Shown piece by piece: positions 51,728 to 60,204 of a stretch of 64,000 bases of DNA. The notes under the pieces were generated by a model. That model was not told where the DNA came from. It ran no database searches and was given only the letters and a program-made list of their open reading frames with translations. A program made the translations under genes and the position numbers. Source of the DNA: Streptomyces bluensis (lineage in GTDB: Bacteria; Actinomycetota; Actinomycetes; Streptomycetales; Streptomycetaceae); assembly GCF_014650715.1 (NCBI RefSeq), contig NZ_BMVM01000017.1:95509-159508 (forward strand), read 5' to 3'. Position 1 is the stretch's first letter. Every line of letters begins with the position of its first letter.

Positions 51728-52552
51728 GTGAGTCTGCATCCCACTCTTCAGCCCTACGCCGACGCCTGGACCCACTCCGTGGACGCGATATCCGAGCTGG
51801 TGCAGCCGCTCGTGGAGGGCGAGTGGAACCGGAGGACCCCATGCCCCGCCTGGTCCGTCCGCGACATCGTCTCCCACGTCATCGGCATGGAATGCGAAAT
51901 GCTCGGCGACCCGCGCCCGATCCACACGCTGCCGCGTGACCTGTACCACGTGACGAACGACCACCAGCGGTACATGGAGATGCAGGTCGACGTCCGCCGC
52001 CACCACACGGCGCCGGAGATGACCTCCGAGCTGGAGTACACGATCATCCGCCGCAACCGCCAGCTGCGGAACGAGTCGCGGCAGCCGGACGCCAAGGTGC
52101 GCGGCCCCCTCGGCGTCGAGCTCACCCTTGAGCAGGCCATGCGGAACCGGGCGTTCGATGTCTGGGTGCACGAGCAGGACCTGCGTGCGGCCCTCGGCCA
52201 GCCGGGGAACCTCGACTCGCCCGGCGCCTACGTGGCCCGTGACGAGCTGCTCTCCGTCCTGCCGAAGGTCGTCGCCGAGGACGCCCAGGCACCCCGCAGT
52301 TCGGCGATCGTCTTCGACGTGCACGGCCCGGTGGAGTTCATCCGTACCGTCCGTGTGGACATCCAGGGCCGCGGCACCCTGGAGACCGCCCCCTCCCTCG
52401 GGCCCGCCGCCACCCTCAGCCTCGACTGGGAGACCTACGTCCGCCTGGCCTGCGGCCGCGTCACCGCCGAAGGAGTCGCCGACCGCGTCAAGGGCGAGGG
52501 TGACCCCGAGCTGGTCAAGGCCATCCTGCGGTCGTTCGCGGTGACGGTGTAG
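51728..52552 (+). CDS. Maleylpyruvate-isomerase-family mycothiol-dependent enzyme
   Basis: 274 residues. The N-terminal half is the DinB-like MDMPI fold with the metal His pattern: ISELVQPLVEGEWNRRTPCPAWSVRDIVSHVIGMECEM and later RNRAFDVWVHEQDLRAALG (His in each helix). The C-terminal half resembles an SCP-2-like domain (SLDWETYVRLACGRVTAEGV). Such enzymes use mycothiol, the actinobacterial thiol, as S-transferase cofactor. GTG start 10 nt after GAGGGG. Function within the family cannot be refined. Confidence 0.88.
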   Translation: MSLHPTLQPYADAWTHSVDAISELVQPLVEGEWNRRTPCPAWSVRDIVSHVIGMECEMLGDPRPIHTLPRDLYHVTNDHQRYMEMQVDVRRHHTAPEMTSELEYTIIRRNRQLRNESRQPDAKVRGPLGVELTLEQAMRNRAFDVWVHEQDLRAALGQPGNLDSPGAYVARDELLSVLPKVVAEDAQAPRSSAIVFDVHGPVEFIRTVRVDIQGRGTLETAPSLGPAATLSLDWETYVRLACGRVTAEGVADRVKGEGDPELVKAILRSFAVTV

Positions 52553-52640
52553 TGCGGTTGGTGGTGCAGCGCGGGTGGCGGGTAGTGCGGGTGCCGGCGT
52601 AGTGCGGGTGCCGGTGTAGCGGGCCTCGGCGAAGGTCCGG
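52553..52640. repeat. Short tandem repeats after the mycothiol-dependent gene
   Basis: The word TAGTGCGGGTGCCGG occurs at about 52593 and 52609 with related GTGCGG and GGTGG words around it. Slippage-prone GC repeat; no function seen. Confidence 0.55.
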
Positions 52641-52698
52641 TCGGAAGGGGAGACGCAACACCTCGGCTGCGAACAGCCCTTACGACCAGGCACCCGCG

Positions 52699-54006
52699 TC
52701 ACGCGGGCACATGCACCGTCTCCACCCGGCTCGCCACCAGGCGCTCGCGCTCCCGGCGGGCCGCGCGGCGGCTCAGGCGCAGGATCTGGACGAGGCCCAG
52801 GGCCTGGAGGACGAACACGACCGAGAAGGCGATGCGGTACGCGCCGCCGGTCGCGTCCAGGAGGAGGCCGACCGCGAACAGCGTCGTCATCGAGGCGACG
52901 AAACCACCCATGTTCGTGATGCCGGAGGCCGTGCCCTGACGCTCGGGCGGGTTCGCCGGCCGGGCGAAGTCGAAGCCGATCATCGAGGCGGGGCCGCACG
53001 CGCCGAGGACCACACACAGGACGACCAGCAGCCACATCGGCGCCCGGTCGTACGCGAGGGTGGTCGCCCACACCACCGCGGTCGTCCCCACCGTGCCCAG
53101 CGCCAGCGGCAGCCGGGCCGCGTGGTGCCGGGCGACGACCTGCCCGTACACCAGACCGACGAACATGTTGGACAGCACGATCAGGGTGAGCAGGTCACCG
53201 GCCGACGCCGGGGTGAGCCCCTGCGCCTCGACCAGGAACGGCAGGCCCCACAGCAGCAGGAACACCATCGCCGGGAACTGCGTCGTGAAGTGCACCCACA
53301 GCCCGAGCCGCGTACCGGGCTCGCGCCAGGACGCCGCGATCTGCCGCCGCACATACGCCGCCCCGTGGTGCGGGAACGGCTCCGGCTCGTGCCCCTCCGG
53401 GTGGTCCTTCAGGAACAGGAGCATCAGTACGAGGACCAGGACGCCCGCCGCCGAGCTGCCCGCGAACGCGGCCGTCCAGCCCACGCCGTGCAGCAGCCGC
53501 GCGATCACCAGCGTCGAGACCAGGTTGCCCGCCATGCCCGCGAGCCCCGCGAGCTGCGCGACCAGTGGCCCGCGCCGGGCCGGGAACCAGCGTGAGCCGA
53601 GCCGCAGCACGCTGATGAACGTCATCGCGTCACCGCAGCCCAGCAGCGCGCGCGAGGCCAGCGCCATGCCGTAGGAGGGGGAGAAGGCGAACCCCAACTG
53701 GCCCGCCGTGAAGAGCAGCACACCGATCGTCAGCACCCTCTTGGTGCCGAGCCGGTCGACCAGCAGGCCCACGGGTATCTGCATGCCCGCGTACACGAGC
53801 AGTTGGAGTATCGAGAAGGTGGACAGGGCGGAGGCGCCCACGTCGAAACGGTCGGCGGCGTCGAGACCGGCGACCCCCAGCGACGTACGGAAGATGACCG
53901 CGACGAAGTAGACGGCGACACCTATGCCCCAGACGGCGACCGCGCGGCGGCCACCGGGCGGATCTCCGGGCAGGGAGACGGAACCCGCGCTCGAACGCGT
54001 ACTCAT
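52699..54006 (-). CDS. MFS transporter
   Basis: 435 residues, 12 membrane segments, general MFS motifs: VYFVAVIFRTSLGVAGLDAADRF in TM1, GLLVDRLGTKRVL in loop 2-3 and an internal polar loop after TM6 (KDHPEGHEPEPFPHHG). It starts inside an ATGA overlap with the GntR gene stop, so the pair is a translationally coupled operon and the regulator presumably controls the permease. Substrate unknown; the GntR effector may be the transported compound. Confidence 0.9.
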   Translation of the reverse strand: MSTRSSAGSVSLPGDPPGGRRAVAVWGIGVAVYFVAVIFRTSLGVAGLDAADRFDVGASALSTFSILQLLVYAGMQIPVGLLVDRLGTKRVLTIGVLLFTAGQLGFAFSPSYGMALASRALLGCGDAMTFISVLRLGSRWFPARRGPLVAQLAGLAGMAGNLVSTLVIARLLHGVGWTAAFAGSSAAGVLVLVLMLLFLKDHPEGHEPEPFPHHGAAYVRRQIAASWREPGTRLGLWVHFTTQFPAMVFLLLWGLPFLVEAQGLTPASAGDLLTLIVLSNMFVGLVYGQVVARHHAARLPLALGTVGTTAVVWATTLAYDRAPMWLLVVLCVVLGACGPASMIGFDFARPANPPERQGTASGITNMGGFVASMTTLFAVGLLLDATGGAYRIAFSVVFVLQALGLVQILRLSRRAARRERERLVASRVETVHVPA

Positions 54007-54680
54007 CGCACCTCGCCCCGCGCCAGGTTGGAGAACCAGCTGACGTGCCGGTGGACGATGTCCACCGCCGCCTGCGCGTCGCCCGAGCGCAGCGCCTCCA
54101 GGATCTCCTGGTGCTCGGCCAGCGTCTTGGTGATGCGGTCCGGGTGGGCGTGCATCACGGCCACCCCCATGCGCAACTGCCGGTCGCGGAGCTGGTCGTA
54201 GAGCCGGGAGAGGATCTCGTTGCCGCCGCTGCGGACGATCTCGGCGTGGAAGCAGCGGTCCGTCACGGCCGCCGCGGCCAGGTCCCCCGCGGCCGCCTGC
54301 GCCCGCTGCTGCTCCAGGAGCTCCTCCAGGCGGGCGATGAGCTGCGGCGAGGCGGGCACCGACTTGCGAACCGAGTGCTCCTCCACGAGCTGGCGGGTCT
54401 CGACCACGTCCGCGATCTCCTGTGCGGAGACGGGCAGCACGAGGGCGCCCTTCTTCGGGTAGAGCCTGATCAGCCCCTCGACCTCCAGCCGCAGCAGCGC
54501 CTCCCGCACGGGGGTGCGGGACACCCCGACCGCCTCGGCCAGCTCGCCCTCGGTGAGCAGCGTCCCACCCTCGTAACGGCGCTCCAGGACGCCCTGCTTG
54601 ACGTGTGCGTAGACACGGTCGGCGGCGGGGGGCTGCTTCTGGCTGGTCAGGTTCTCGGTCACGGGCGGGGCTGAAGGCAT
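54003..54680 (-). CDS. GntR-family regulator (FadR-type)
   Basis: 225 residues. Winged helix at 20-85: RVYAHVKQGVLERRYEGGTLLTEGELAEAVGVSRTPVREALLRLE, followed by an all-helical FCD ligand domain with conserved His-type residues (DRCFHAEIVRSGG, EHQEILEALRSGDA, HVSWFSNL). FCD regulators bind organic acids with a metal. ATG 54680 has no ribosome site, but TATGCT ends 7 nt before it, suggesting a leaderless transcript. Coupled to the MFS gene downstream. Confidence 0.92.
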   Translation of the reverse strand: MPSAPPVTENLTSQKQPPAADRVYAHVKQGVLERRYEGGTLLTEGELAEAVGVSRTPVREALLRLEVEGLIRLYPKKGALVLPVSAQEIADVVETRQLVEEHSVRKSVPASPQLIARLEELLEQQRAQAAAGDLAAAAVTDRCFHAEIVRSGGNEILSRLYDQLRDRQLRMGVAVMHAHPDRITKTLAEHQEILEALRSGDAQAAVDIVHRHVSWFSNLARGEVR

Positions 54681-54715
54681 GCCCACAGCATAGATACAAC
54701 ACGTACGCATGGCTT
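54681..54715 (-). promoter_or_regulatory. Possible GntR promoter (leaderless)
   Basis: On the minus strand TATGCT (54692-54687) ends 6 nt before the ATG at 54680; no good -35 box is visible. TTGTATC, a FadR-like half site, overlaps it and may be an autoregulatory element. Confidence 0.3.
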
Positions 54716-54898
54716 TTCCCGTCCACGATCCGGGATGACGGCCCACCAGCACGGGACCGCCGACGCGCAACAGGCACCCCCCTCGGCAACAGCACAACCT
54801 TTTGTGCTACTTACGTGTCACACGAGAGCGGCCCTTTTGGCGCTCGACCACCAACCGGCCGCTCTCCTCAGACATTTGACGCAATCGGGGTACTTAAC

Positions 54899-55795
54899 TT
54901 GAATACCGTCATTCGGGACAGGCGTGTCCGCAGAGCCGCCGCCGTAGTCGTCACCACCGGCGCGCTGCTCACCACCGGCGCCCTCGGCATGGCCCCGGCG
55001 CAGGCCGCGACCAAGCCCACGATCGCCGCCAAGGGCGGCTACGCGATGAACAACGGGACCGGCAAGTCGCTCTACACCAAGGCAGCCGACACCAGGCTGT
55101 CCACGGGCTCCACCACGAAGATCATGACGGCGAAGGTCGTGCTGGCGCAGCCGAACCTCAACCTCGACGCCAAGGTCACGATCCAGATGGCCTACAGCGA
55201 CTACATCGTCCGCAACAACGCCTCGTCCGCCCGCCTGATCGTGGGCGACAAGGTCACGGTCCGTCAGCTGCTGTACGGCCTGATGCTGCCGTCCGGCTGT
55301 GACGCGGCGTACGCCCTCGCCGACAAGTTCGGTTCGGGCACGACGCGTGCGGACCGCGTGAAGTCGTTCATCTCGAAGATGAACAAGTCGGCCAAGGACC
55401 TCGGTCTGACCAACACGCACTTCGATTCGTTCGACGGCATCGGCAACGGGTCCAACTACTCGACGCCGCGCGACCTGACGAAAATCGCCAGCAGCGCGAT
55501 GAAGAACTCCACGTTCCGCACGATCGTGAAGACGAAGTCGTACACGGCGAAGACCATCACCAAGACGGGCAGTACCCGCACGATGAGCCCGTGGACGAAC
55601 ACGAACGGGCTGCTCGGCAGCTACAGCGGAACCATCGGCGTGAAGACGGGCTCCGGCCCCGAGGCCAAGTACTGCCTCGTCTTCGCCGCCACCCGCAACG
55701 GCAAGACCGTCATCGGCACCGTCCTCGCCTCGACCTCCATCGCGGCGCGTGAGTCGGACGCGAAGAAGATCATGACCTACGGCTTCGCCGTCTGA
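54899..55795 (+). CDS. Secreted D-alanyl-D-alanine carboxypeptidase (S11)
   Basis: 298 residues from a TTG 8 nt after GGGG. Residues 1-37 are a signal peptide (RDRRVRRAAAVVVTTGALLTTGALGMAPAQAA, quoted in parts: basic RDRRVRR, hydrophobic core, APAQAA cleavage). Penicillin-binding motifs of class S11 are in order: STTK (in LSTGSTTKIM), the SGC of LMLPSGCDAAYALAD and KTG in GVKTGSGPE. It trims pentapeptide stem peptides in the cell wall. Without a C-terminal anchor the enzyme is likely secreted or loosely bound. Confidence 0.92.
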   Translation: MNTVIRDRRVRRAAAVVVTTGALLTTGALGMAPAQAATKPTIAAKGGYAMNNGTGKSLYTKAADTRLSTGSTTKIMTAKVVLAQPNLNLDAKVTIQMAYSDYIVRNNASSARLIVGDKVTVRQLLYGLMLPSGCDAAYALADKFGSGTTRADRVKSFISKMNKSAKDLGLTNTHFDSFDGIGNGSNYSTPRDLTKIASSAMKNSTFRTIVKTKSYTAKTITKTGSTRTMSPWTNTNGLLGSYSGTIGVKTGSGPEAKYCLVFAATRNGKTVIGTVLASTSIAARESDAKKIMTYGFAV

Positions 55796-55859
55796 GGCTC
55801 AGGCCGTCACAGGGCTGCCCGAGGTCGCAGGACGGCCCGAAGTCGCAGGACTACCCGAA

Positions 55860-55886
55860 GGGGGCCACCGCTCGTCGGTGGCCCCC
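55860..55886. terminator. Bidirectional terminator between carboxypeptidase and bkdC
   Basis: GGGGGCCACCG / CGGTGGCCCCC stem of 11 bp with a 5-nt loop between convergent genes. Confidence 0.85.
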
Positions 55887-55890
55887 TTCG

Positions 55891-57363
55891 TCACGCCCAG
55901 GTGATCAGCCTCTTCGGCTGCTCCAGGATGGCCGCCACGTCGGCCAGTACCTTCGAGCCCAGTTCCCCGTCCACCAGGCGATGGTCGAAGCTCAGCGCCA
56001 GGGTCGTGACCTGGCGGGGCTTCACCTTGCCCTTGTGGACCCAGGGCTGGAGCTTGATGGCGCCGACGGCGAGGATCGCGGACTCGCCGGGGGGAAGGAT
56101 CGGCGTGCCCGTGTCGACGCCGAAGACGCCGACGTTCGTGATGGTGACGGTGCCGCCCTGCATGGCCGCCGGGGAGGTCCTGCCCTCCCTCGCCGTCCCC
56201 ACCAGCTCGCGCAGGGCCTCGGCCAGCTGCGGGAGCGTCTTGTCGTGGGCGTCCTTGATGTTGGGCACGATCAGACCGCGGGGGGTCGCGGCCGCGATGC
56301 CCAGGTTCACATAGTGCTTGAGCACGATCTCCTGGTTGGTTTCGTCCCAGGACGCGTTGATCTCCGGGTTCCGCCGGATCGCCACCAGCAGGGCCTTGGC
56401 GATCAGCAGGAGCGGGTTCACCCGCAGGCCCTCGAACTCCTTGTCCTGCTTCAGCTCCTCGACCAGCTTCATCGTGCGGGTCACGTCGACGGTCACGAAC
56501 TCCGTGACGTGCGGCGCCGTGAACGCCGAGCCGACCATGGCCTGCGCGGTCGCCTTGCGGACGCCCTTGACCGGGACGCGGGTCTCACGGGCGCCGGCGT
56601 ACGGCACCGCCGGTGCCGAGACCGGTGCCGCGGGGGCGGTGGGCGCGGCCGGGGCGGCCGTGGGCGTCCCGGCGACCGGCTCGGCGGCCGGAGGAGGGGC
56701 CACCGCCGCGTACACGTCCTCGCGCGTGATGATGCCGTCCGGGCCGGACGGGGTGACCGTCGCCAGGTCGACCCCGAGGTCCTTGGCCAGCTTGCGCACC
56801 GGGGGCTTCGCGAGCGGGCGGGGCGGCGCACCGGTCCCGTGTCCGTTCAGCTCGCCCTGGACGCCCGGGAGGGCGGAGGCCGTGTACAGCTTGCCCTCGG
56901 CGGGCGGGGGCTCCACGGGCCGGATTCCCTTGCGGGGGCGGCGCCTGGTGGACGACTCGGCGACTCCGTAGCCGACGAGGACCGCCTTACGGCCCTCGGG
57001 CTCGGCCGGTTCCTCCTTGGCCGTCTCTCCGTTGGTCGTCTCTCCCTTGGCCGTCTCCTCCTTGGCCGGCGCGGGAGTCGCCGGGACCTCGGCGGGAGCG
57101 CCGCCCGTCACGTCCACCGCGATGATGGACGTGCCCACGTCCACGGTGGTGCCCTCGGGGAAGTGCAGATCACGCACGACACCGTCGTACGGGATGGGGA
57201 GCTCGACGGCCGCCTTCGCCGTCTCGACCTCGCACACGACCTGTCCGTCGGTGACCGTGTCACCGGGCTGGACGTACCACTTGAGGATCTCGGCCTCGGT
57301 GAGTCCCTCGCCCACGTCGGGCATCCTGAACTCCCGCACGGACGCTTCAGTCATCGTCGTCAC
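55891..57363 (-). CDS. bkdC: 2-oxoacid dehydrogenase E2, dihydrolipoyl acyltransferase
   Basis: 490 residues. A single lipoyl domain (residues 10-85) carries Lys50 in CEVETAKAAVEL; a Pro/Ala/Lys linker follows; the E1/E3-binding domain is near 180-215 (RPLAKPPVRKLAKDLGVDL, then GIITREDVYAA); the catalytic domain ends SFDHRLVDGELG with His461 and Asp465. It transfers the acyl group to CoA within a branched-chain-type 2-oxoacid dehydrogenase complex. The GTG at 57363 is 6 nt from GGAGAG. Last gene of the bkdABC operon; no E3 is present, so a shared lipoamide dehydrogenase must serve. The bkd name is from synteny and family; a pyruvate-type substrate is not excluded. Confidence 0.92.
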   Translation of the reverse strand: MTTMTEASVREFRMPDVGEGLTEAEILKWYVQPGDTVTDGQVVCEVETAKAAVELPIPYDGVVRDLHFPEGTTVDVGTSIIAVDVTGGAPAEVPATPAPAKEETAKGETTNGETAKEEPAEPEGRKAVLVGYGVAESSTRRRPRKGIRPVEPPPAEGKLYTASALPGVQGELNGHGTGAPPRPLAKPPVRKLAKDLGVDLATVTPSGPDGIITREDVYAAVAPPPAAEPVAGTPTAAPAAPTAPAAPVSAPAVPYAGARETRVPVKGVRKATAQAMVGSAFTAPHVTEFVTVDVTRTMKLVEELKQDKEFEGLRVNPLLLIAKALLVAIRRNPEINASWDETNQEIVLKHYVNLGIAAATPRGLIVPNIKDAHDKTLPQLAEALRELVGTAREGRTSPAAMQGGTVTITNVGVFGVDTGTPILPPGESAILAVGAIKLQPWVHKGKVKPRQVTTLALSFDHRLVDGELGSKVLADVAAILEQPKRLITWA

Positions 57364-57373
57364 GACCCTCTCC

Positions 57374-58369
57374 TCAGTACGCCAGCGAGCGGTCGACGGC
57401 GTCCAGTACCCGGTCCAGGTTCGGCAGGTACTCCTCCTCCAGCCGCGCCGGCGGATACGGGGCGTGGTAGCCGCCGACCCGCAGCACGGGTGCCTCCAGG
57501 TGGTAGAAGCACCGCTCGGTGATGCGGGCGGCGATCTCCGCGCCGGAGCCGAAGAACACCGGGGCCTCGTGCACCACGACCAGGCGGCCGGTCTTCTCCA
57601 CCGATGCCTGGATCGAGTCGAAGTCCAGGGGGGAGACCGAGCGCAGGTCCAGCACCTCCAGGGACCTGCCCTCCTCGGCGGCCGCGTCCGCGACCTCCTG
57701 GCAGAGCTTCACCATCGGGCCGTACGCGACGAGCGTGAGGTCGGTGCCCGCGCGGACGACCTGCGCCTTGTGCAGCGGGGCCGGGATGGCCTCGGGGGTG
57801 ACCTCGGCCTTGTCCCAGTAGCGTCGCTTCGGCTCGAAGAAGATCACCGGGTCGTCGCTCTGGATGGCCTGCTGCATCATCCAGTAGGCGTCGGACGCGT
57901 TCGACGGCGAGACGATCTTCAGGCCCGCCACATGCGCGAACAGCGACTCCGGGGACTCGGAGTGGTGCTCGACGGCGCCGATGCCGCCGCCGTACGGGAT
58001 GCGGACCACGACCGGCAGCTTCACCTTGCCCAGCGAGCGGGCGTGCATCTTCGCGAGCTGGGTGACGATCTGGTCGTACGCCGGGAACACGAAGCCGTCG
58101 AACTGGATCTCCACCACCGGGCGGTAGCCGCGCAAAGCGAGGCCGATCGCCGTGCCGACGATGCCCGACTCGGCGAGCGGGGTGTCGATGACCCGGTCCT
58201 CGCCGAAGTCCTTCTGCAGTCCGTCCGTCACCCGGAAGACGCCGCCGAGCTTGCCGACGTCCTCGCCCATGATCAGGACCTTGGGGTCGGATTCAAGGGC
58301 CCTGCGCAGCGATTCGTTGATCGCCTTGGCCAGCGCCATGTTCTTTCCTGCCACAGCCTGTGCGGTCAT
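57374..58369 (-). CDS. bkdB: 2-oxoacid dehydrogenase E1 beta subunit
   Basis: 331 residues. Transketolase-like pyrimidine-binding half with MGEDVGKLGGVFRVT, DTPLAESGIVGTAIGLALRGYRPVVEIQFDGFVFPA (key phrases GEDVG and TPLAESG) and the C-terminal half LEVLDLRSVSPLDFDSI. It forms the thiamine-diphosphate site together with E1 alpha. ATG overlaps the alpha stop (ATGA), and the E2 gene follows 11 bp later, so the three are one operon. Confidence 0.94.
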   Translation of the reverse strand: MTAQAVAGKNMALAKAINESLRRALESDPKVLIMGEDVGKLGGVFRVTDGLQKDFGEDRVIDTPLAESGIVGTAIGLALRGYRPVVEIQFDGFVFPAYDQIVTQLAKMHARSLGKVKLPVVVRIPYGGGIGAVEHHSESPESLFAHVAGLKIVSPSNASDAYWMMQQAIQSDDPVIFFEPKRRYWDKAEVTPEAIPAPLHKAQVVRAGTDLTLVAYGPMVKLCQEVADAAAEEGRSLEVLDLRSVSPLDFDSIQASVEKTGRLVVVHEAPVFFGSGAEIAARITERCFYHLEAPVLRVGGYHAPYPPARLEEEYLPNLDRVLDAVDRSLAY

Positions 58370-59592
58370 CGCTGCGTCCCCTCCTCCACATCGGCGAACG
58401 ACTCCTGGTACGCGGCGAACTGGGCGCGCTCCTCGTCGACGAGGGCGTGCCCGTCCGCGTACACGTTCTCGAAGATGGCGAAGTGGTCCGGGTCCGGCAT
58501 GGAACGCACCACTTCGCGCACTCGCCTTCCCAACGCCTCGCTCTCGGTTTCGAGTTCCGCGAAGAATCCCTCGTCCGTGTCAGTTTGGGACTGGAGGTAG
58601 CTGCGCAGGCGGGCGATCGGGTCCTTCGCCTCCCAGGCCGCCCGCTCGTCGTCGTGGCGGTAGCGGGTGGGGTCGTCGTTGGTGGTGTGGGCACCCATGC
58701 GGTACGTGTACGCCTCGACGAGGGTGGGGCCCTCGCCGTTGCGGGCGCGCTCCAGGGCCCACTTGGTGACCGCGAGGCAGGCCAGGACGTCGTTGCCGTC
58801 GACGCGCACGCCGGGGAAGCCGAAGCCCTGGGCGCGCTGGTAGAGCGGCACGCGGGTCTGCTTCTCGGTGGGCTCGGAGATCGCCCACTGGTTGTTCTGG
58901 CAGAAGAACACGACGGGGGCGTTGTAGACCGCGGAGAAGGTGAACGCCTCGGCCACGTCGCCCTGGCTGGAGGCGCCGTCACCGAAGTACGCGATGACCG
59001 CCGAGTTCGCGCCGTCCTTGGCGACGCCCATCGCGTACCCCGTCGCGTGCAGCGTCTGGGAGCCGATGACGATCGTGTAGAGGTGGAAGTTGTTGCTGTT
59101 CGGATCCCAGCCGCCGTTGTTCACGCCGCGGAACATGCCGAGCAGGTTGGTCGGGTCGACTCCGCGGCACCAGGCGACGCCGTGCTCGCGGTAGGTCGGG
59201 AAGATGTAGTCGTCGTCGGTCACGGCCCGGCCCGAACCGATCTGGGCGGCCTCCTGGCCGAGCAGCGAGGCCCACAGGCCCAGCTCGCCCTGACGCTGCA
59301 GCACGGTGGCCTCGGCGTCGAAGCGCCGGGTGAGCACCATGTCGCGGTACAGGCCGCGGAGCTCTTCGGGGGTGATGCCGGCGATGTACGGGTCGTACTC
59401 GGCGTTCTTGATCCGCTTGCCCTCGGGCGTCAGCAGTTGGATGAGCTCGGGCTCGGTGCCGGGCGCCTTCTTCGCGGCGGTACGGCTGGTGGTGCGCTTG
59501 GTGCCGGTGGTGCTGCTCTTGGTGCCGGTGGTGCCGGCCTTGCCTCCGGCGCTGCGTCGCGGCTTACGCGCGGCAGTGCTCTCCACGGTCAC
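58366..59592 (-). CDS. bkdA: 2-oxoacid dehydrogenase E1 alpha subunit
   Basis: 408 residues. An Ala/Lys/Thr-rich, basic N-terminal extension of ~50 residues (KAGTTGTKSSTTGTKR region) precedes the dehydrogenase fold. The ThDP motif GDGASSQGDVAEAFTFSAVYNAPVVFFCQNN (key GDGASSQGD) is intact, as is YRHDDE. It decarboxylates branched-chain-type 2-oxoacids and passes the acyl group to the lipoyl E2; branched CoA starters feed fatty-acid and polyketide synthesis in Streptomyces. GTG 7 nt after GGAGGA. The beta gene overlaps its stop. Upstream, direct repeats of GGATTTCCAAGTA may be the operator. Confidence 0.94.
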   Translation of the reverse strand: MTVESTAARKPRRSAGGKAGTTGTKSSTTGTKRTTSRTAAKKAPGTEPELIQLLTPEGKRIKNAEYDPYIAGITPEELRGLYRDMVLTRRFDAEATVLQRQGELGLWASLLGQEAAQIGSGRAVTDDDYIFPTYREHGVAWCRGVDPTNLLGMFRGVNNGGWDPNSNNFHLYTIVIGSQTLHATGYAMGVAKDGANSAVIAYFGDGASSQGDVAEAFTFSAVYNAPVVFFCQNNQWAISEPTEKQTRVPLYQRAQGFGFPGVRVDGNDVLACLAVTKWALERARNGEGPTLVEAYTYRMGAHTTNDDPTRYRHDDERAAWEAKDPIARLRSYLQSQTDTDEGFFAELETESEALGRRVREVVRSMPDPDHFAIFENVYADGHALVDEERAQFAAYQESFADVEEGTQR

Positions 59593-59786
59593 GTGTGCTC
59601 CTCCGTCGGTCCGGCCCCCGGGATTGCCGGGTAACCAGTGCGGCTCGCCTGGTCCCGATACCCGTGCACGGGGTGGGTGCCCTCGGCCGGGAACAGGCGT
59701 GACAGGTGCCCCGGCGAGCGCCCTGCAGAAAGCACGTTACCCAGTGCCGCACATTCCTGTGAAACCCCTCCTGACCTGCGTTTTTT

Positions 59787-59824
59787 CTTGGATTTCCAAG
59801 TACTTTTTGTCGGATTTCCAAGTA
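59787..59824. promoter_or_regulatory. bkd operator candidate
   Basis: GGATTTCCAAGTA is directly repeated at 59790-59802 and 59812-59824, 22 bp apart (two helical turns). The first copy is itself an inverted repeat CTTGG-ATTT-CCAAG. The region is AT-rich for this genome and 200 bp upstream of bkdA. Confidence 0.55.
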
Positions 59825-60052
59825 ACTCGCATCATCGGGAACAGCTGCTGGCCACAGCACTGGTTACAGCCTCGCAGGGGGCCGGAACACCGGCACGTTA
59901 TCCCGGTCACCCCGGCCTCGGGAAGAGTTCTCCTCCCGCGTCCCTCATGCCGCACGGCGGAGCGGGAAGCGCCTGCCGCGCTCCTCTGTACCACCCCTTG
60001 TGCTCCACACGCCCCTCTGGGCGCCCTCCTCCGCCGCGCCGGGAAGAAACGC

Positions 60053-60094
60053 CACGCGCGCGTGAAGCCCGTTTTCGGGCCACACGCGCGCGTG
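60053..60094 (-). terminator. Hairpin downstream of the kinase gene
   Basis: Two copies of the palindrome CACGCGCGCGTG flank an inner stem GCCCG-TTTT-CGGGC (60067-60080). It lies past the tandem repeats following the kinase stop and probably ends that transcript. Confidence 0.5.
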
Positions 60095-60106
60095 GGGTTG
60101 TGTTCA

Positions 60107-60182
60107 GCGGTGGTACCAGTCCGGCTGGTGGTATCAGTCCGCGGTGGTGTCAGTCCGGCCGGTGGTATCTCAGTCCGGCCGG
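60107..60182. repeat. Four imperfect tandem repeats after the kinase gene
   Basis: Units beginning GGTGGTACCAGTCCGGCT, GGTGGTATCAGTCCGC, GGTGGTGTCAGTCCGGCC and GGTGGTATCTCAGTCCGG follow one another 23 bp beyond the kinase stop. Confidence 0.7.
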
Positions 60183-60204
60183 TCCGGGGCGTCCGGAACC
60201 CTCG

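Larger units (their letters stand above)
59593..60204. other. 612-bp gene-free region between bkd operon and kinase gene
   Basis: Contains the bkd promoter-operator (59787-59824), a paired CACGCGCGCGTG element near 60053 and 60082, and a four-copy tandem repeat (60107-60182). No gene is supported; a response regulator that I recall between these genes in other Streptomyces is not here. Confidence 0.6.
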
